The position numbers and the translations under genes are program-made. This document shows positions 1 through 11,688 of a stretch of 64,000 nucleotides of DNA, in pieces. This stretch comes from Apiospora phragmitis. Taxonomy: Eukaryota; Ascomycota; Sordariomycetes; Amphisphaeriales; Apiosporaceae. The notes under the pieces were generated by a model. It was not told where the DNA came from, did not search any database, and saw only the letters and a program-made list of their open reading frames with translations. Position 1 is the first letter of the stretch. Each line of letters starts with the position of its first letter. Location: contig JAQQWL010000002.1 in NCBI GenBank assembly GCA_038363925.1, positions 682,001 through 746,000 of the forward strand. The letters run 5' to 3'.

Positions 1-67
1 CAAAGACCATTGTCACTTGTTCTAACTCAAGATTTATTTCATTACTTATTGTGTAATTTTTTATAAT

Positions 68-1563
68 CTACTTGATCCCGAACGTTTTCAACAATCTTTT
101 TACCTTACCCGGATCCGTCTTTTTCTTCCCTTTTTCCGAGCCATAGGCTAAGCGGTGGTAGTTAAGGAAATCCATGTTATATACACTCTTCACATCCTTG
201 AGGACCTGTTCAGCAACGACATAAGTCCCCTCTTTCTCGAGCAACTCGGCGCATCTCGCCGCCCGCCGATGCATCAGGAAGAGCCGTTCCAGAGGATCTA
301 AACGCGGAGGGTCAATGCGAAGGGGGTGGTCACGATCAGAGCTAATGTTCGCTATCAGTTCCTTGAATTCCCAGGGGGAAGCCTTGACCGGATGATACAG
401 GCACAGCTCCGCCTTGAGGAGCTCGAGTTCGGCTTCGAGCTCCAAGGCCACCTGTTTCGATTGGACCAAGAGGGTCTTGAAATCCTCACGACTGCTTGAT
501 GGCCTGGCACTGGCTTCCTCCAATGCTTGGATCAGGGCCGGTATAAGATCCACATGGTCCGGAACCAAAAGTACACATTCGACAAAGAATTTTCGAGCAT
601 GCCCGGAAGAGCCATCGTGGTCCCACTGGTGAATGGCATTAGTTATCGTGGTGAACACATGTCTTCGCCATAGAACCCTTCTAGTAATTGCTTTCCCACT
701 GTCGTTACAGGGCTTCCGCATCTGTTTGAGGAGCCATTTCTTCACTCGGCTCCAACTATCACCACCGACAATAATTTGGACCACAAGGTCGAGCACCTCT
801 CTTGTCGTTCTGCATTTGCGGTTGTGTGAGCCTAAGCACAGAGCCAGGAAGATGGGCAAGGAACAACACTTAAGTAAAGCCTACTTACTGAGATTTGTCA
901 AAATTGCCTTCAAGTAAAACCCTGACTCTATCGCGTTCGATCCAGCGCAATACCATTTGACCTGCTTGGTCGGTCCGTATCTTGGCTTTTGCTCTTTCGA
1001 TGATATCGATGTTATTGCCCACCTTGTGAGAGAGCAGTTGGCGCATGTAAGTCTGTAAGCAAGATCTGGCTTTGGACATTGCCTCCTCAAGCTCATTTTA
1101 GCGTTATGGTTTCGAGGGCTTTCAGGCCATCAACGCGTTTCTTCTTGCCAACTGCTCGCTGGGTTTGAACACCGTTCGTGACGGCCTCCTCGGCCGCCGC
1201 TGCTTCCGTGGGAGGGAAAGCGGGTGGGGAGTGCGGCTGCAGAGGGCCCGGTATGATGGTAGTAAATGGGGTATTGGCGAACTCGAGCCGCTCGCCAAAC
1301 TGGCTCACCATCTTCATCAAGCGGCGCTCGGCCTCGGGCGTGAGATCCCGCCGACCATATAGGGTAGGAGGCGTCGGAGGAAGGGAAGTGGCGGCGGCAG
1401 CGGATGGCGACGAACTAAAGTTGGCACGGCTGCCGCTGCCTTGCTGCGATGGCAATACGAGACGTAGTAGTTTCTTTCTTGACAAGTCGGCCGCCCACCG
1501 AGGGAGAAGATGCCCGTACACGCCACCGGCGCGAATCAGAACAGACAGCGCCATGAGTAGCAT
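68..1563 (-). CDS. Hypothetical protein, probably multi-exon, reading frame broken
   Basis: I do not recognise this family. Three minus-strand open stretches look like one gene. The first (1563-1093) starts with a hydrophobic N-terminus that could be a signal anchor or mitochondrial leader. It continues through a Ser/Ala/Pro-rich stretch to a charged segment (GRRDLTPEAERRLMKM). The second (about 1092-891) is basic and helical and ends at a perfect donor, CAG|GTAAGT, near 890. The third (about 840-68) is a 250-residue helical, charged segment ending in KRLLKTFGIK. The first two are joined only if one A of the AAAA run at 1097-1100 is removed, which suggests an indel. The acceptor between the second and third stretches is unclear: candidates are near 836, 815 and 801, and none fits phase perfectly. 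Start ATG 1563 (or 1554) is chosen because the upstream in-frame codons are GTG. Grouping them as one gene is inference. Confidence 0.4.
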
Positions 1564-2690
1564 ATATGACACCACCACCTTGCCTTTCAGTCGAATATAT
1601 ACGTTGCCTGTTCTGGCAGAAACCTGTCATGGGGTTGACACATCCAAAAATACAATACCATCCCAAGAAGAAACCAAGGCTTGTAAAGTGATGCGCGAGC
1701 TTATCGATAGGTAGATTAGATAGATAGGAAGGCCCCACTATGTGGCCCACCCTGAGGGGAAGTTCCATGGAGTTCCTCGATATTCAACAGTTAATTCAAC
1801 AGCCAAGTTCTCAGCATGCAGCTTTCTTCGAACGACTCGAACGACTGTTTGCAGCTTTTGGCTTGCTTGCCGTCCCTTGGTAACCTCCCTCCAACCACTG
1901 CATAGCCCACACGTTGATGGTACTTCTCATCAAGTCTGTCTAGTATTAGGCACTGCGCTTTCCACTCTGGTTCCGACAGCCATATTCCCTCCGAAGGTTC
2001 TCTATATCCAGTACGTCCACCGTGCCACGTGCTGATCTAATAACTATATCGAATTCGCCACATACAACTTCCTCTCCGAGGACTTCAAGGATCTCGCGGA
2101 GCTGACGATAACGTCGGCTTCCTCATCTGCTTCCGCAGGGCCCTCGCTTAGTTCAGCTCGGTGCCAGTGGCCTCGGGCGGCGGGCATGATTGAGAGAGAC
2201 CTGCACTAGCGCCTTCCAGATAGAAGAGGAAAAGAATACGGCCGTCAGCGAGTCTGCCCTGTCTTTCCCATTTGATACGATTCTTCCCGTGGTCGGGAAA
2301 ACTGTGTAGTGCTACCACTGAGCTGGCGGTCATCAAGGCATGGCGCCCACCACCACAGTATCGCACGAAGTGCCTCAAGTCTGTCCTAAAATTCCGTTAC
2401 TTGTTGGAGCCCTGAGAGCAATGTTAAGGAATAGCCAAGGGGTTTCAAACCAGGCTGACAAGCGTATCATTAGGACTTCATGTACAATTTCAAAAAGGAT
2501 GAAAACTCGAGGATGACGACTGCGGGGTTCGGAATGCTGGTCTTAGAAAGATACGCTTCTGATTTCTACCCACTGAAAAAAACTGAAGCCCCTAGATTAT
2601 CCCACAGTGCCAACTACACGCTTCGTAATATAAAAGACGGCGGTTAAAGCAAGCACTGCACCCTAGAGTCTGCAAACAAAATAATCGGGT
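1564..2690. other. Intergenic, no gene recognised
   Basis: Short open frames occur on both strands (for example 1742-2035 plus and 2148-2378 minus). None has a recognisable domain, consistent intron signals or an extended coding-like composition. I see no tRNA or repeat here apart from the tRNA that begins at 2691. Confidence 0.5.
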
Positions 2691-2789
2691 TGAACGAAGT
2701 GGGGTTCGAACCCACGCATCTTACGATAATGGTGATTTGACATGATAGTGTCTTAAAACCATCGCCTTAGACCGCTCGGCCATTCGTCC
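2691..2789 (-). tRNA. tRNA-Leu (anticodon UAA) with a 17-nt intron
   Basis: The minus strand folds as a class II tRNA. The acceptor stem GGACGAA (2789-2783) pairs with TTCGTTC (2698-2692), with one G-T wobble, and the discriminator base is A at 2691. The D arm contains GGCCGAGCGGTCTAAGGC. The anticodon stem ATGGT/ACCAT encloses anticodon TAA at 2755-2753. A long variable arm (ATC-GTAA-GAT) and the T arm GTGGG-TTCGAAC-CCCAC complete the fold. The extra bases at 2751-2735 lie one base 3' of the anticodon, the canonical position of nuclear tRNA introns removed by the tRNA endonuclease. The TAA anticodon and long variable arm identify leucine. CCA is not encoded, as expected for a eukaryote. Confidence 0.93.
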
Positions 2790-3122
2790 TGCGAACTGAT
2801 AGGCAAGTCATTCGCTATCGGTGGTTATGATACTGAGTAGCTTATGTGCGGTCGGCGCCGGGGCGACTGGTGTGGCTGGTGTGTGGCTTTCCGTCCTTCT
2901 CGTTCATACACACTTCACCAATGCTTCTACTGCATACAGAGACCAGCAAATAATGTGAGAACATGCTAGGTGAAATTGAGAATGGAAATGAGAAGAGACG
3001 GGGAAATGTGAGATAAAACATCGTGAATCCGTCCGAGCTCTCAAGCTGTACTCTTGTGTCATGAAAGGAATGTGCCTTTTTCATTGACACAAGCCAAAAC
3101 CTTCTCCTGGAGGCTCCAACCC
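2790..3122. other. Short spacer between tRNA-Leu and epoxide hydrolase
   Basis: No gene is seen in this 333-bp stretch. It would be the 3' flank of the minus-strand hydrolase gene and the 5' flank of the tRNA. Confidence 0.5.
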
Positions 3123-4081
3123 TTAGATAAAGCTCTCTACTGCCACATTCGTTTCGTCCCTCTTTTCCAGGTGTACACAGTGCCCAGACTTCACCGTCAC
3201 CATGCCTGCAGCATCTGAACGTGCATCTGCCTGGAAGATGCAGGCTCGTCCGGCACGATGAGCAGCGACGGCAGCGCCATCGTCGTGTCCTTGTTGTCGT
3301 CGAGCTCCGACTCCTCTCGGACCGACAGGTTCTGGTCCAGCACCTTGTAATACTGCGCAGCGCCCAGGTATCCGCCCTCTCTGCCAAACGTCTCGAGGTG
3401 TCGGCGCCGCAGCTCGGGCGGGTACCGGCTCCCTACTTTCTGGCGGCGGCCCTCTTCGACGAAGGTCTTGAAGCCTTGCAGTGGGTGGAAGTTGGCAGTC
3501 CACGTCCTCCCCGGGTCGTCGGCGAACAGGACGTCCATGACCGACCGCGCATGCCGCTCCATCATCCGCTGCGACGCGGGGTCGCGGGCGATGTAGGCCA
3601 CGTAGCCCAGCATCTCCGTGCCCGTCGCGTCCCTCGTCATCGCGTTGACGGCGTCCAGGTCGAACGCCGTGCCGGGGCGCGACGGGCCGATGCCGAGGAA
3701 CGCGACGGCGCGCAGGCGGTCGGGGTGGTAGATGGCGAAGCGGGAGAGCACGTTGGCGCCCCAGTCGTGGCCCACACCCACGACCTGCCGGACCCCGACG
3801 TGGTCGAGGAGCTCGGCGAGGTCCTGGCTCAGCGGCTGGAGGCGGTACTCGCTCGTCTCCGGGGGGCTGCTGCTGCCGCCGTACCCGAGCATGTCGGGCA
3901 CTACCAGGCCGTATCCCTTGGATTGGAAATGCCGGATCTGGTAGATCCGATCGTCAATGTGCGATGGCCACCCATGCAGAAGGAGAAGCGTTGGTTTATC
4001 CTCTGCACTGGCCATTTGTACGTAGGAGTACGTATGCCCTCTGGACACAGTACATTCACGGCGAGGCAAGTCGAAATCCAT
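3123..4081 (-). CDS. Epoxide hydrolase-like alpha/beta hydrolase, C-terminus frameshifted
   Basis: The protein has the alpha/beta-hydrolase fold of soluble epoxide hydrolases, which open epoxides to diols. HGWPS (residues about 36-40) is the HGxP oxyanion motif. GHDWGA (about 104-109) carries the nucleophile Asp. A Tyr-containing cap region follows (QYYKVLDQN). The open frame from ATG 4081 stops at 3197 after MLQAW, 294 residues, before the catalytic His. The missing end is present in the next frame: VKSGHCVHLEKRDETN ending at 3123 is a normal hydrolase C-terminus carrying the His. A one-base change near 3200-3215 would join the two halves to about 319 residues, the usual length. Start: the first ATG of the frame, just upstream of the strand-1 region. 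This is either a sequencing error or a recently inactivated gene. The substrate cannot be told. Confidence 0.8.
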
Positions 4082-5130
4082 GTTGAATGATGATTGAATA
4101 CTCTGTGTCGGGTGTCGGGTCGAATAAGTAGGTATCGACCGATCGCTGCGGCTACTCGCGATGAATGGTCACTGAGATAGGAGGTAGATATTGCTTTGTT
4201 CATCTGAGTAGAAGCGTATCAACTCTACGCCGTAATGAAATCCTGATTGCGCTCCGCTTCTTACATACAGAATACGAGATCGATCCGAAGGTTACTGAGT
4301 TTATTTGAATGTACGCCAGCATGTGGTTTAGTCTTGATGAAAGCCTCCGAGTACTCACCGGGTGAGAGTCGTGCCAATTGGGAGACGGCCGCATTGAATG
4401 GCAGGTGCTTATCTCAAACACTCAAGTCCTAAAACCAAGTACTGTCCGATTTCAGAACATTGAGGGAGGATGTCCCAGGATTTATGCAATATCCGTTGCT
4501 GGAGGTTGGTGCTTCCCTAATCGTACCTGTAGAGTCATTCAGGGTATGAACAACAGTGAACGTGGTGGCTAGCGATCTGAAAGACGAACGAATCAACCAC
4601 GCCTTTTGACATGCTCTTTTGGCCTGGTCTGAGACGACTGAGGGTAACACGAGTACTTTCGCGACAGCACCCGGCGTCAAGATACGCTACGACAGCGACC
4701 TGCTCGGGCCCATGACGGTCGAGCGCATTCGGGCGAGTTCGCCATCTGGAGAAAGGTCCGGGGCGATTTGGAGGTCCTCTGACCGGCCACGGTGAACGGC
4801 GTTGATATGCTACGGCAAGAAAGCTTCCTCGGACAGACCAAGGAAAACCTTAGGGGGACCTCTTGATCCTCATCGCCAATGTGCTTCATGATGCGACTGT
4901 CCTTGGGCGACTGGATAGACACCAAATGGCAGTCCTGAGAAAGATGGACGTATTTACAACAGTAGCTGGAGCAAATTACCTCGAGACATCAACGAAGGGC
5001 AATTGCAACTACTAGAATAAACGGAAAACCTCACATGTCATCAGAGAAATGTAGGAGTTGAACTTTCACATGTATTCGCAAGAATCGCTGTCTAGGCCCC
5101 GTTGCCCGGACCGAGTGTTACGCAACCTCT

Positions 5131-5168
<38 letters not shown>

Positions 5169-5474
5169 TATCAATGGAATAACTGCAAAAAGGGGGTATG
5201 CATCAGACGCCGTAGAAATGCACTCAACAAAGCCAGATACTCGCTTTTTTCTCATGTCCTGCCATCCAATCCCTGGCCTGGCCCCGTGCCCTATCATCAT
5301 AATTATAAGTGAATACAGACAAGAATAGCAAGACGACCATCCAATGCGGAGGTCTGGGCCTCACGCACCCCTGTCTGGCCCGACTCCATCAGCAACTTTG
5401 CTGGAGTCGAATGGCAGCGGAACCTCATTAACGCTCACATGTCTGATACGGCGAGCAAGCAGCGGGTCGATATC
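4082..5474. other. Intergenic with decayed-looking open frames
   Basis: No intact gene is visible. Around 4675-4745 on the plus strand a short stretch (IRYDSDLLGPMTVERI) faintly resembles the end of a peptide-synthetase condensation domain, but stops follow quickly. A (CT)n microsatellite lies at 5137-5164. The rest shows nothing recognisable. Confidence 0.4.
5137..5164. repeat. (CT)n microsatellite
   Basis: About 14 uninterrupted CT dinucleotide units, located 3' of the Stu2-like gene. Likely length-polymorphic. Confidence 0.95.
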
Positions 5475-8228
5475 CTAAGGTCGATTGAAGCCTTGCCTCG
5501 CCTATGTATGCTGTTAGTCATTGTGAACCGTGTTGCGCATAGGTGTATGGATATTTACCTTCATCTGCTCGATTCTGGCCTTGAGCTGACTTGTGACTTC
5601 GGCTGCGCGCTTCCAGCTTTCGACTCCGTTACCACCGTTACCGCCAGCACCAGCGGCCGCCGGGTTCGCACCAGCAGCCGGTCCGTTGGTGCCATTCCCG
5701 GCATGATGTTCATCCATAGGCGTGCTCCGGAAGCCTCGTGCGGGACTGGCGCGGCCGCTCGAGCTGCTCCGTTCGCAATTCGGGGCTCATCATCTTGCTT
5801 CGGGCGCGCTGGTGGGGAGCGTCGCCGTTCTCCTTCTCCTCCGACTGTGTGCTGGTGAAGCTCATCCTGTTCATTCTACCGCCGGCATGGTTGGGACCGT
5901 CACGATAGATCTCCTCGTCGTTGGTCGGGCTACCGAGTGCTGGGCTGCCGCTACCACCTCTCGATTGGAGCGCCTCAGCCTTACTGAGCGCGCGCTTGAG
6001 CCGTTCAAGTTCTCGTCGTAATCGCTCGTTGGTCTGTTCGGCAGCCTCAGCATCGCTTCTGGCTCGCACTAGTTGCGTCTCCTTGGCCTTGATGCTTAGG
6101 ACATCTCTTGTGTGGTCTTCGATGAGTTGGGCATTTTGGTTCTTGAGCTCCTGTATCTCCGAATTCATCTTGGACCGTTCGTGGCGCATATCATCCGCCT
6201 GCTTGAGGAGACGGTAGTTGGCTGCGCGGATCTCCTCAAGCTCGGCACGTTCCATGGCGGTAAGTCCACTAGAAGGCGTCGGCGAAGTTGGAGCCGGAGC
6301 TGCCCCAGCTGGGGCAGCGGGCTTTGCTAATGAACGCCCTGCGAGGCCACCTCGACCAGCACCTACGCGAGGACGAGGCGGAGGAGAAGCGGGTAAAGGC
6401 TCTTCTTCCTCCTCCTCTTCATAGTATTCCTCTGGTGGTGGTGGTGCAGCAGCTCTGCGCGGCGAGGCCAGGCCAGCCGGGGCCCCAACACGTTTTTGGG
6501 GAGCTTTGAGTCCTGATATGCCTGATGGCTTCGGCACGCCAAGTTTACCCCCTGCTGGGGCAGCTCGCGGCGTCGGCTGCGCAGCAAGTGGCGCTGCGGC
6601 AGGAGCGAGTTTTTTGGCACCAGCTGTTCCCTTTTTGACCATTTTCTTTGCCCCAGTGGGCGGGGCGCGAGCAGCAGGGGCAGCAGGTTTGGGCTTCGGC
6701 TTCTCCTTGGCTTTGACTTCGGCCGTCTCGAAGTACTCCTTGATCTTGGTCTTGCGAATATCGTCCAGTCCCTCGAGATGCGGGTTCATAGCGCGTTCGC
6801 CGACAATCTTCATGATGGTTCCCAAGATCTCGGCACCTCCTGATCGCAAACCCTCACTTCCCTCGGCCAACAGCTTCTTTGCTGATTCCACCAAACTTGT
6901 GATCTCTGGTTTGCTCGGGACATCGCGCGTGGTACGAAGACACCTCACGAGGAACTTCAGAGTACCTTCCTTCACCTGGGGGTTTTTGTGGACAAGGAAA
7001 GCCTGGATATCCTCCAAACACTCCGTAAAGCTCGTTGCCAAGAAGACCTGATCCAATGCAGCTCCGAGGGCGTCGGATACGGATGCCTTCTTCTCCTTCA
7101 ACCTTTCCATGATGGGTGCCTGGACGATGGATCGATATTTGGCGTACGATTTGCGTAAACCTTTCGCAAGCACCTCAATACATTGTGCCGCTTGAACCAC
7201 GACGGCAATGTTGGCGTCCTTCATGCACTTGGCCAAGCCACGGTTGATCTCGTCATAGTGGCCATCCTTGATGCGCGGTACGTTTATAATGGCATATAGA
7301 GCCTCGAGCGCCTCTTTACGTTCTTTCCATTTCGATGAAGCCAGGTTGTCATGGAAATTGGCTGGTACTTTCGAAAGCACATCCTGTGGCTCGGCTAGAT
7401 CGAAGGCATCCACTTCGGCAGGCTCATCCGCCGCATCTTCGTCGCCGTACTCGTCGTCGCCGGCAGCGCCAGGCGGTGGTGCCCGGGCCATGGCTGCTTG
7501 CTGTGATCGCAGAAACCTTTCCTGTTTGGCGGGGCCCTCCGCCTTGATCTTCTCAAATTGGGCCTCTAGATCGGTTTGCTGTGTCGGCTTGAGATCGCCC
7601 CAGAACATGGGCTTCATCGCCTCTCGGAGCCATCGGTAGAACTCGACGGCGAGGTTAGTAGCTTCGGCTCGAACATTCTTGTCTGCATGGCCGAAGGCCT
7701 TTGGGAGGACCTTAAGCACCGGCTTAGGATCTACTGTCTTGCAGCCATAGTTGTGGTATATAGTAGTGAGAGCAGCCAGGGCGGCGGCAATGACTTTGGG
7801 TTGTTTGGCTGATACTGCAGGTAGGATATCTTCTATCACAGGCCCCGCTACATCCAGCTCGATAAGTAGCAGCAAAGCTTCGATAGACGATGCTTTTGTA
7901 GCAGGCCTCGTAGAAATTAGACCCTTTTCGCAAATAGGCGTGACTGTATGGCCCCTGGACCGTACGGCGTTTTCTTTGCCACCGAACTTGAGGAACCAGC
8001 AGTACGCAGCAGTACCGTCTGTCTGGGCGGCCACGTTGGAGTCCGCCACTGCACCTTTCCAGAGACTGGGATCTTGGTTGAAGGGTCTGAACGCCGGGTC
8101 GTACTCGTCGGGGGTGATCTCGAACTGCTTGGCGGCCTCTTCATAGGCCTCCTTTCGGACCTTCCATACCTTATGGACCCATCGGTCTGTCAGCGGCAGA
8201 GAGCTGTAGTCAGGCTCTCCTCCGCCAT
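5475..8228 (-). CDS. stu2: Microtubule polymerase Stu2/Alp14/XMAP215 family (TOG protein)
   Basis: This XMAP215-family protein binds tubulin through TOG domains and acts at microtubule plus ends, spindle poles and kinetochores. The read-through protein is about 900 residues. The conserved N-terminus (DYSSLPLTDRW, then VRKEAYEEAAKQFE) opens TOG1, with its HEAT repeats, up to about residue 250. TOG2 follows at about 290-520. Next come a basic Ala/Pro/Lys linker and a long coiled coil (from about 680, ERAELEEIRAANYR to ALSKAEALQ). Last is an SxSS-rich tail ending IEQMK, after which an intron (5558-5502: donor AAG|GTAAAT, branch GACTAAC, acceptor ATAG) leads to a tiny last exon at 5501-5475 ending GFNRP. 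Two frame breaks are seen: one just after ATG GCG GAG GAG (8228), where one base is missing before the DYSSLPL frame, and one near 5750-5785 before SSSGRASPARGF. Because the family is essential in yeasts, I suspect sequence errors. Confidence 0.9.
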
Positions 8229-8510
8229 CTCGTTAGGTGGGGTATCTGGAAATCGTACGGGTCGTGATCTAAGTGAATCTTTGGCGAGTGGTGATCGCGA
8301 AGTTGTTGCACCGTGTCTATTGGGCGAGGGGGTTGTAGGAGGAGACTGTAGTTCCTGCGGCTTCTTGTTGCTCTTGAACAAGGAGGTGAAATCCCTGGAC
8401 GACTTGGTGCCGTGGTTCTTGTGTGTGGACTTCGAAGGCGGCGAGACGGAGTCTGCTACTTTCTGGATCAGCTTATGCAATGATGGTTTCCTAAAATGAT
8501 CAAAAGGCAT
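8190..8510 (-). CDS. Upstream ORF or N-terminal extension abutting the Stu2-like gene
   Basis: This open frame starts at ATG 8510 (MPFDHFRKPSLHKLIQK), is Ser/Lys/Pro-rich and reads into the MAEE of the Stu2 start before stopping at 8190. Its composition is protein-like but it has no recognised domain. If the base that seems to be missing near 8215 is real, this stretch is in frame with Stu2 and would be a 94-residue N-terminal extension. Otherwise it is an upstream ORF overlapping the Stu2 start, which could influence translation, or a chance frame in the 5' leader. I cannot decide between these from the sequence. Confidence 0.3.
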   Translation of the reverse strand: MPFDHFRKPSLHKLIQKVADSVSPPSKSTHKNHGTKSSRDFTSLFKSNKKPQELQSPPTTPSPNRHGATTSRSPLAKDSLRSRPVRFPDTPPNEMAEESLTTALCR

Positions 8511-11500
8511 TTTTGGTATCAAAGTAGGACGGCGGGAGAGGGCTCAAGCATAACAAAAGCCATGGGCAGCCTTGCTTCTCTGCGATGTGTGGTGGGATGC
8601 CGCAACATCAAAACCTCAGAGACAGGGAGACATGTGATTGTTGAAAACACGAGCATTTGGGGTTGGGACGACATCAAGGTGCAAACCAGACTGGAGGTTG
8701 GGACAGCGTTGGCAGCGGCAGCAGCAGCAGCAGCAACGCAAGCAGCAGGTACGATTTGCGAGCCCGGCGATGTTGTGCTTTCCTTTTACGGGTCTTTCTT
8801 CCACCGCCTTTCCACTTGGTGTTTCTTCTGGGTGTTGATCCCCGCCTTCAGGAGGCTGGATGTGCGCATGGAAGTAAGCGAGAGACATACCCTATTGTTC
8901 TTGTTTATATACGTCAAAAGCTCGAGACCTCGCTGTCGGGAAGACTTTTGGGAGTGTCGCAAATCGAGCTTGGTCGGGAGGTTGCGCGGCAGCAGAGAGG
9001 TGACGCGCTCTTATGAAGAAATTCTAGGTTATCAGAATGCGCGCCGGGAGTAAGAGCTTCGGTGTTTAGTTTGGGTATTAGGGGCTCTAGCGAAGGCCAA
9101 ATCGGAAAAAAAGCTTTGTGCTTGGGTTAGGAAAAGCATCAGCAAGGCGCAAAAGGTGGTGAAGGTTAGGATGATGTACTTCGGTTCTATTTGTTTTGCG
9201 GCGACCCAAGACCAGGATGACTGCAAGCACAAAGCAATAGTGTCACGGTCAATTGTGGGATGGCAGTTTCTTAGCACCAAGGGTCGCAACGGCAACGGGC
9301 TCATCGCTATGGTCAAGACAAATCACCCCTACCATTGGGCAGCGGCAAGCGGTCGTGGCCAGTGGAGCCCGTGTCATTTGTTTTAATCAATTGCTGCTCG
9401 ATTTGGCGATTTGGCGATTTGGCGGGGTTGACAAGTCCGCCCAGCACTCTTCTCCAGGCCCCCTGTAGTGACGATGCTAACCTACCACAAATGGCCAAGT
9501 ACTTGGAACACGCGCATTTTCCATGTAGAACAGGAAATTCACTGGACGGAGGAGTGTCTCTACACTCGGAAAAGATGCATTTCCAGCAGGCTTATGCGAT
9601 ATGCAAACATGTTGCATCTTATCCTTGAACAAAGCAGATCTTGCCTTTCTGGAACGCCCGTCGTCCTTTGTCTTCACTGATTGATTGACCGGCAAGTTAT
9701 CTGGTGGATACCCCTTAAGCTTAGGTTAGCCTGGCAGCCCAATATGGACGACTGGACGGCCTGGGAGGCCGTGGCCTGTGTGTTGACGCAACATTCCGTC
9801 CGACCTGGGCATAAGACATCAAAACCCTGGACACCCACCCCTCCCTCATTGCCCATTACTCATTGCCACAGGAACCAGAATAAGCCTACCGCACGTCTAT
9901 GACCCCCCCTGGGGTGCAGCCTGTAACCGCTGTCGCTTGGTTATATCGATACAACACTTATTACTGTTACCATAATTGTTTGATACATGCCTTAGAACAT
10001 CAGTGGCAGATCCCTAACGATGCGGTCTTTGTTGTGATGTAGAAATCCAATTTGGCAGCAAAGTCGTCACCGAACATCGCCCGTCCTTTGTTCGCCGTCG
10101 CTTTTGAAATCCCCCTACATGCTTATTGACCACCCGCACATCCCAATCCAGTCCAGACATTTCCTCTTGCGTTATCTTTCCCCCCTGACTTAGCTACTTA
10201 ATCTGTCCCGATCTCATTCAAGCGCCTGGAACCTCTACCAGTTCAATCCGCAGTATCGTCAAAAGCAGGCGGCCGACACCTGCATAGTTTGCCGGAAAGG
10301 CGACAATTTCGAATCCGGAACCTACACCGTCAAGCCATGCATTGTCGCGGCTGCGTGCGTTAGACAACTCGGGGTAGCATCCACATAGCTCAGTCAGATG
10401 CAGCATATGCTCTCGATCACGAGAGTCTCGTTGTGGAGTTACCAGGTCTGATGCGCAGGAGGGCAGAGTACCAACCATGAACAGCTCTTCGTCAAGAGCT
10501 CAAACTGGCCATGCTGTTGATGTTACGATTTCCAGGAAACCTGAGGACTTATAGAAGAAGATAAATGCCAGATCAGTGCTGCCAGGTTGCGAAAGGCCTC
10601 ATTCATAGCCCCTTGATCTCTAAAAGCTTCCCGGCCTGACTGAAATATTGACCGTGCAGGAAGGCAGATGATGGATCTGAAATCTCGAGTTCCTAATCTA
10701 TAGCCCCGTCTCTCAAAAACGGAACATCCATGCCACTCTCATGGCTTGTTTCCAATGATTGTTTGGTATTGTCGAAGAAGCAGCTACAAATGCGCTTGCG
10801 GAGGCTAAGAACAGCACTCCGGTGACAGCATTATGAAGCCTGTTCCCAACGTTCAGATCAAATGTTTCATTGCAGCCGGCAGTATTGAATTTAGTGTTAG
10901 CATCTTTGCTAATTGGAATTTGGATGTGCATATTGCAGCCGGTATTTCTATGCATGCAACCAAGAGCTTCTTGAGGTATGACTCCGAATACCGAAATCGA
11001 GATGGATTGTATGCCCAACATTGCATGCTCCTAGACCGTCACAGGGGAGATACAGAAGAACATGAAATAGCCTTCATCTGCGGCGCTTAGGATATAGCTT
11101 GGTTTGTGGTGGCTTTTACTGCGTGTCGGCTTTACATAGGCTGACGAGACTGTCAGTAGGTTGGTTATGTAGTAGTTCGTCTTATAGAGCGATCTATTCG
11201 CGTCCATGATCTAACGCTACGCTTCACGTTTGGTCATGCCCCAAGGTGCAGAAGGTGCGCGCACATTACCCTTTGTAACTTTCTAACTATCGCCTTACGA
11301 TACACCTGTGCCAACAAAATATAGAACCAGCTGCGAGGATAACTACCAGTGCGGCTCATGTAATCCTGTTTTCTTGCCTCTTCCAGACAGCCTCCGCGAT
11401 GTAATCCTATACCAAGTTGGGCCTGACTAAGTGCCACCACCCCCGAGAGTGGAGACCCGGGTCTCCTGTCTCGGCCTGCCTGCTTCCTACGATATGTGTC

Positions 11501-11688
11501 ATAAACGGTCCCTAGAGATTACCTATACCTATTTATAGTCAGAGTACAATGGCCTGAGCCAATTGATGATTACCTCGAATCAATCAAACCTCTGCACGTT
11601 GGTATGTGCCTCAATTTCGTCATAAAGGCAACAACTCTACATTTCGGATGTGATCTGAAGTCCCCAGGAAACTCGAGTCTTATACAAG
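8511..11688. other. 3.2-kb stretch without a convincing gene
   Basis: It contains a CAG/CAA-type triplet run near 8716-8750 and a 3-copy 8-bp tandem repeat at 9401-9424. A minus-strand ORF at 9032-9316 carries a hydrophobic segment (IILTFTTFCALLMLFLTQ) but has no other support. No domain, tRNA or transposon ends were recognised. Confidence 0.4.
9401..9424. repeat. 8-bp tandem repeat, three copies
   Basis: The unit ATTTGGCG is repeated three times head to tail. It lies in apparently non-coding DNA and is probably replication slippage. Confidence 0.9.

Noticed and set aside
3221..4090. 289-codon plus-strand ORF
   Set aside because: It lies wholly antisense to the epoxide hydrolase, and its Arg/Val/Gly-rich text is a shadow of G/C-rich codons.
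9032..9316. Minus-strand ORF with a hydrophobic segment
   Set aside because: A single hydrophobic run in a 94-codon frame is not enough. No start context, introns or family match.
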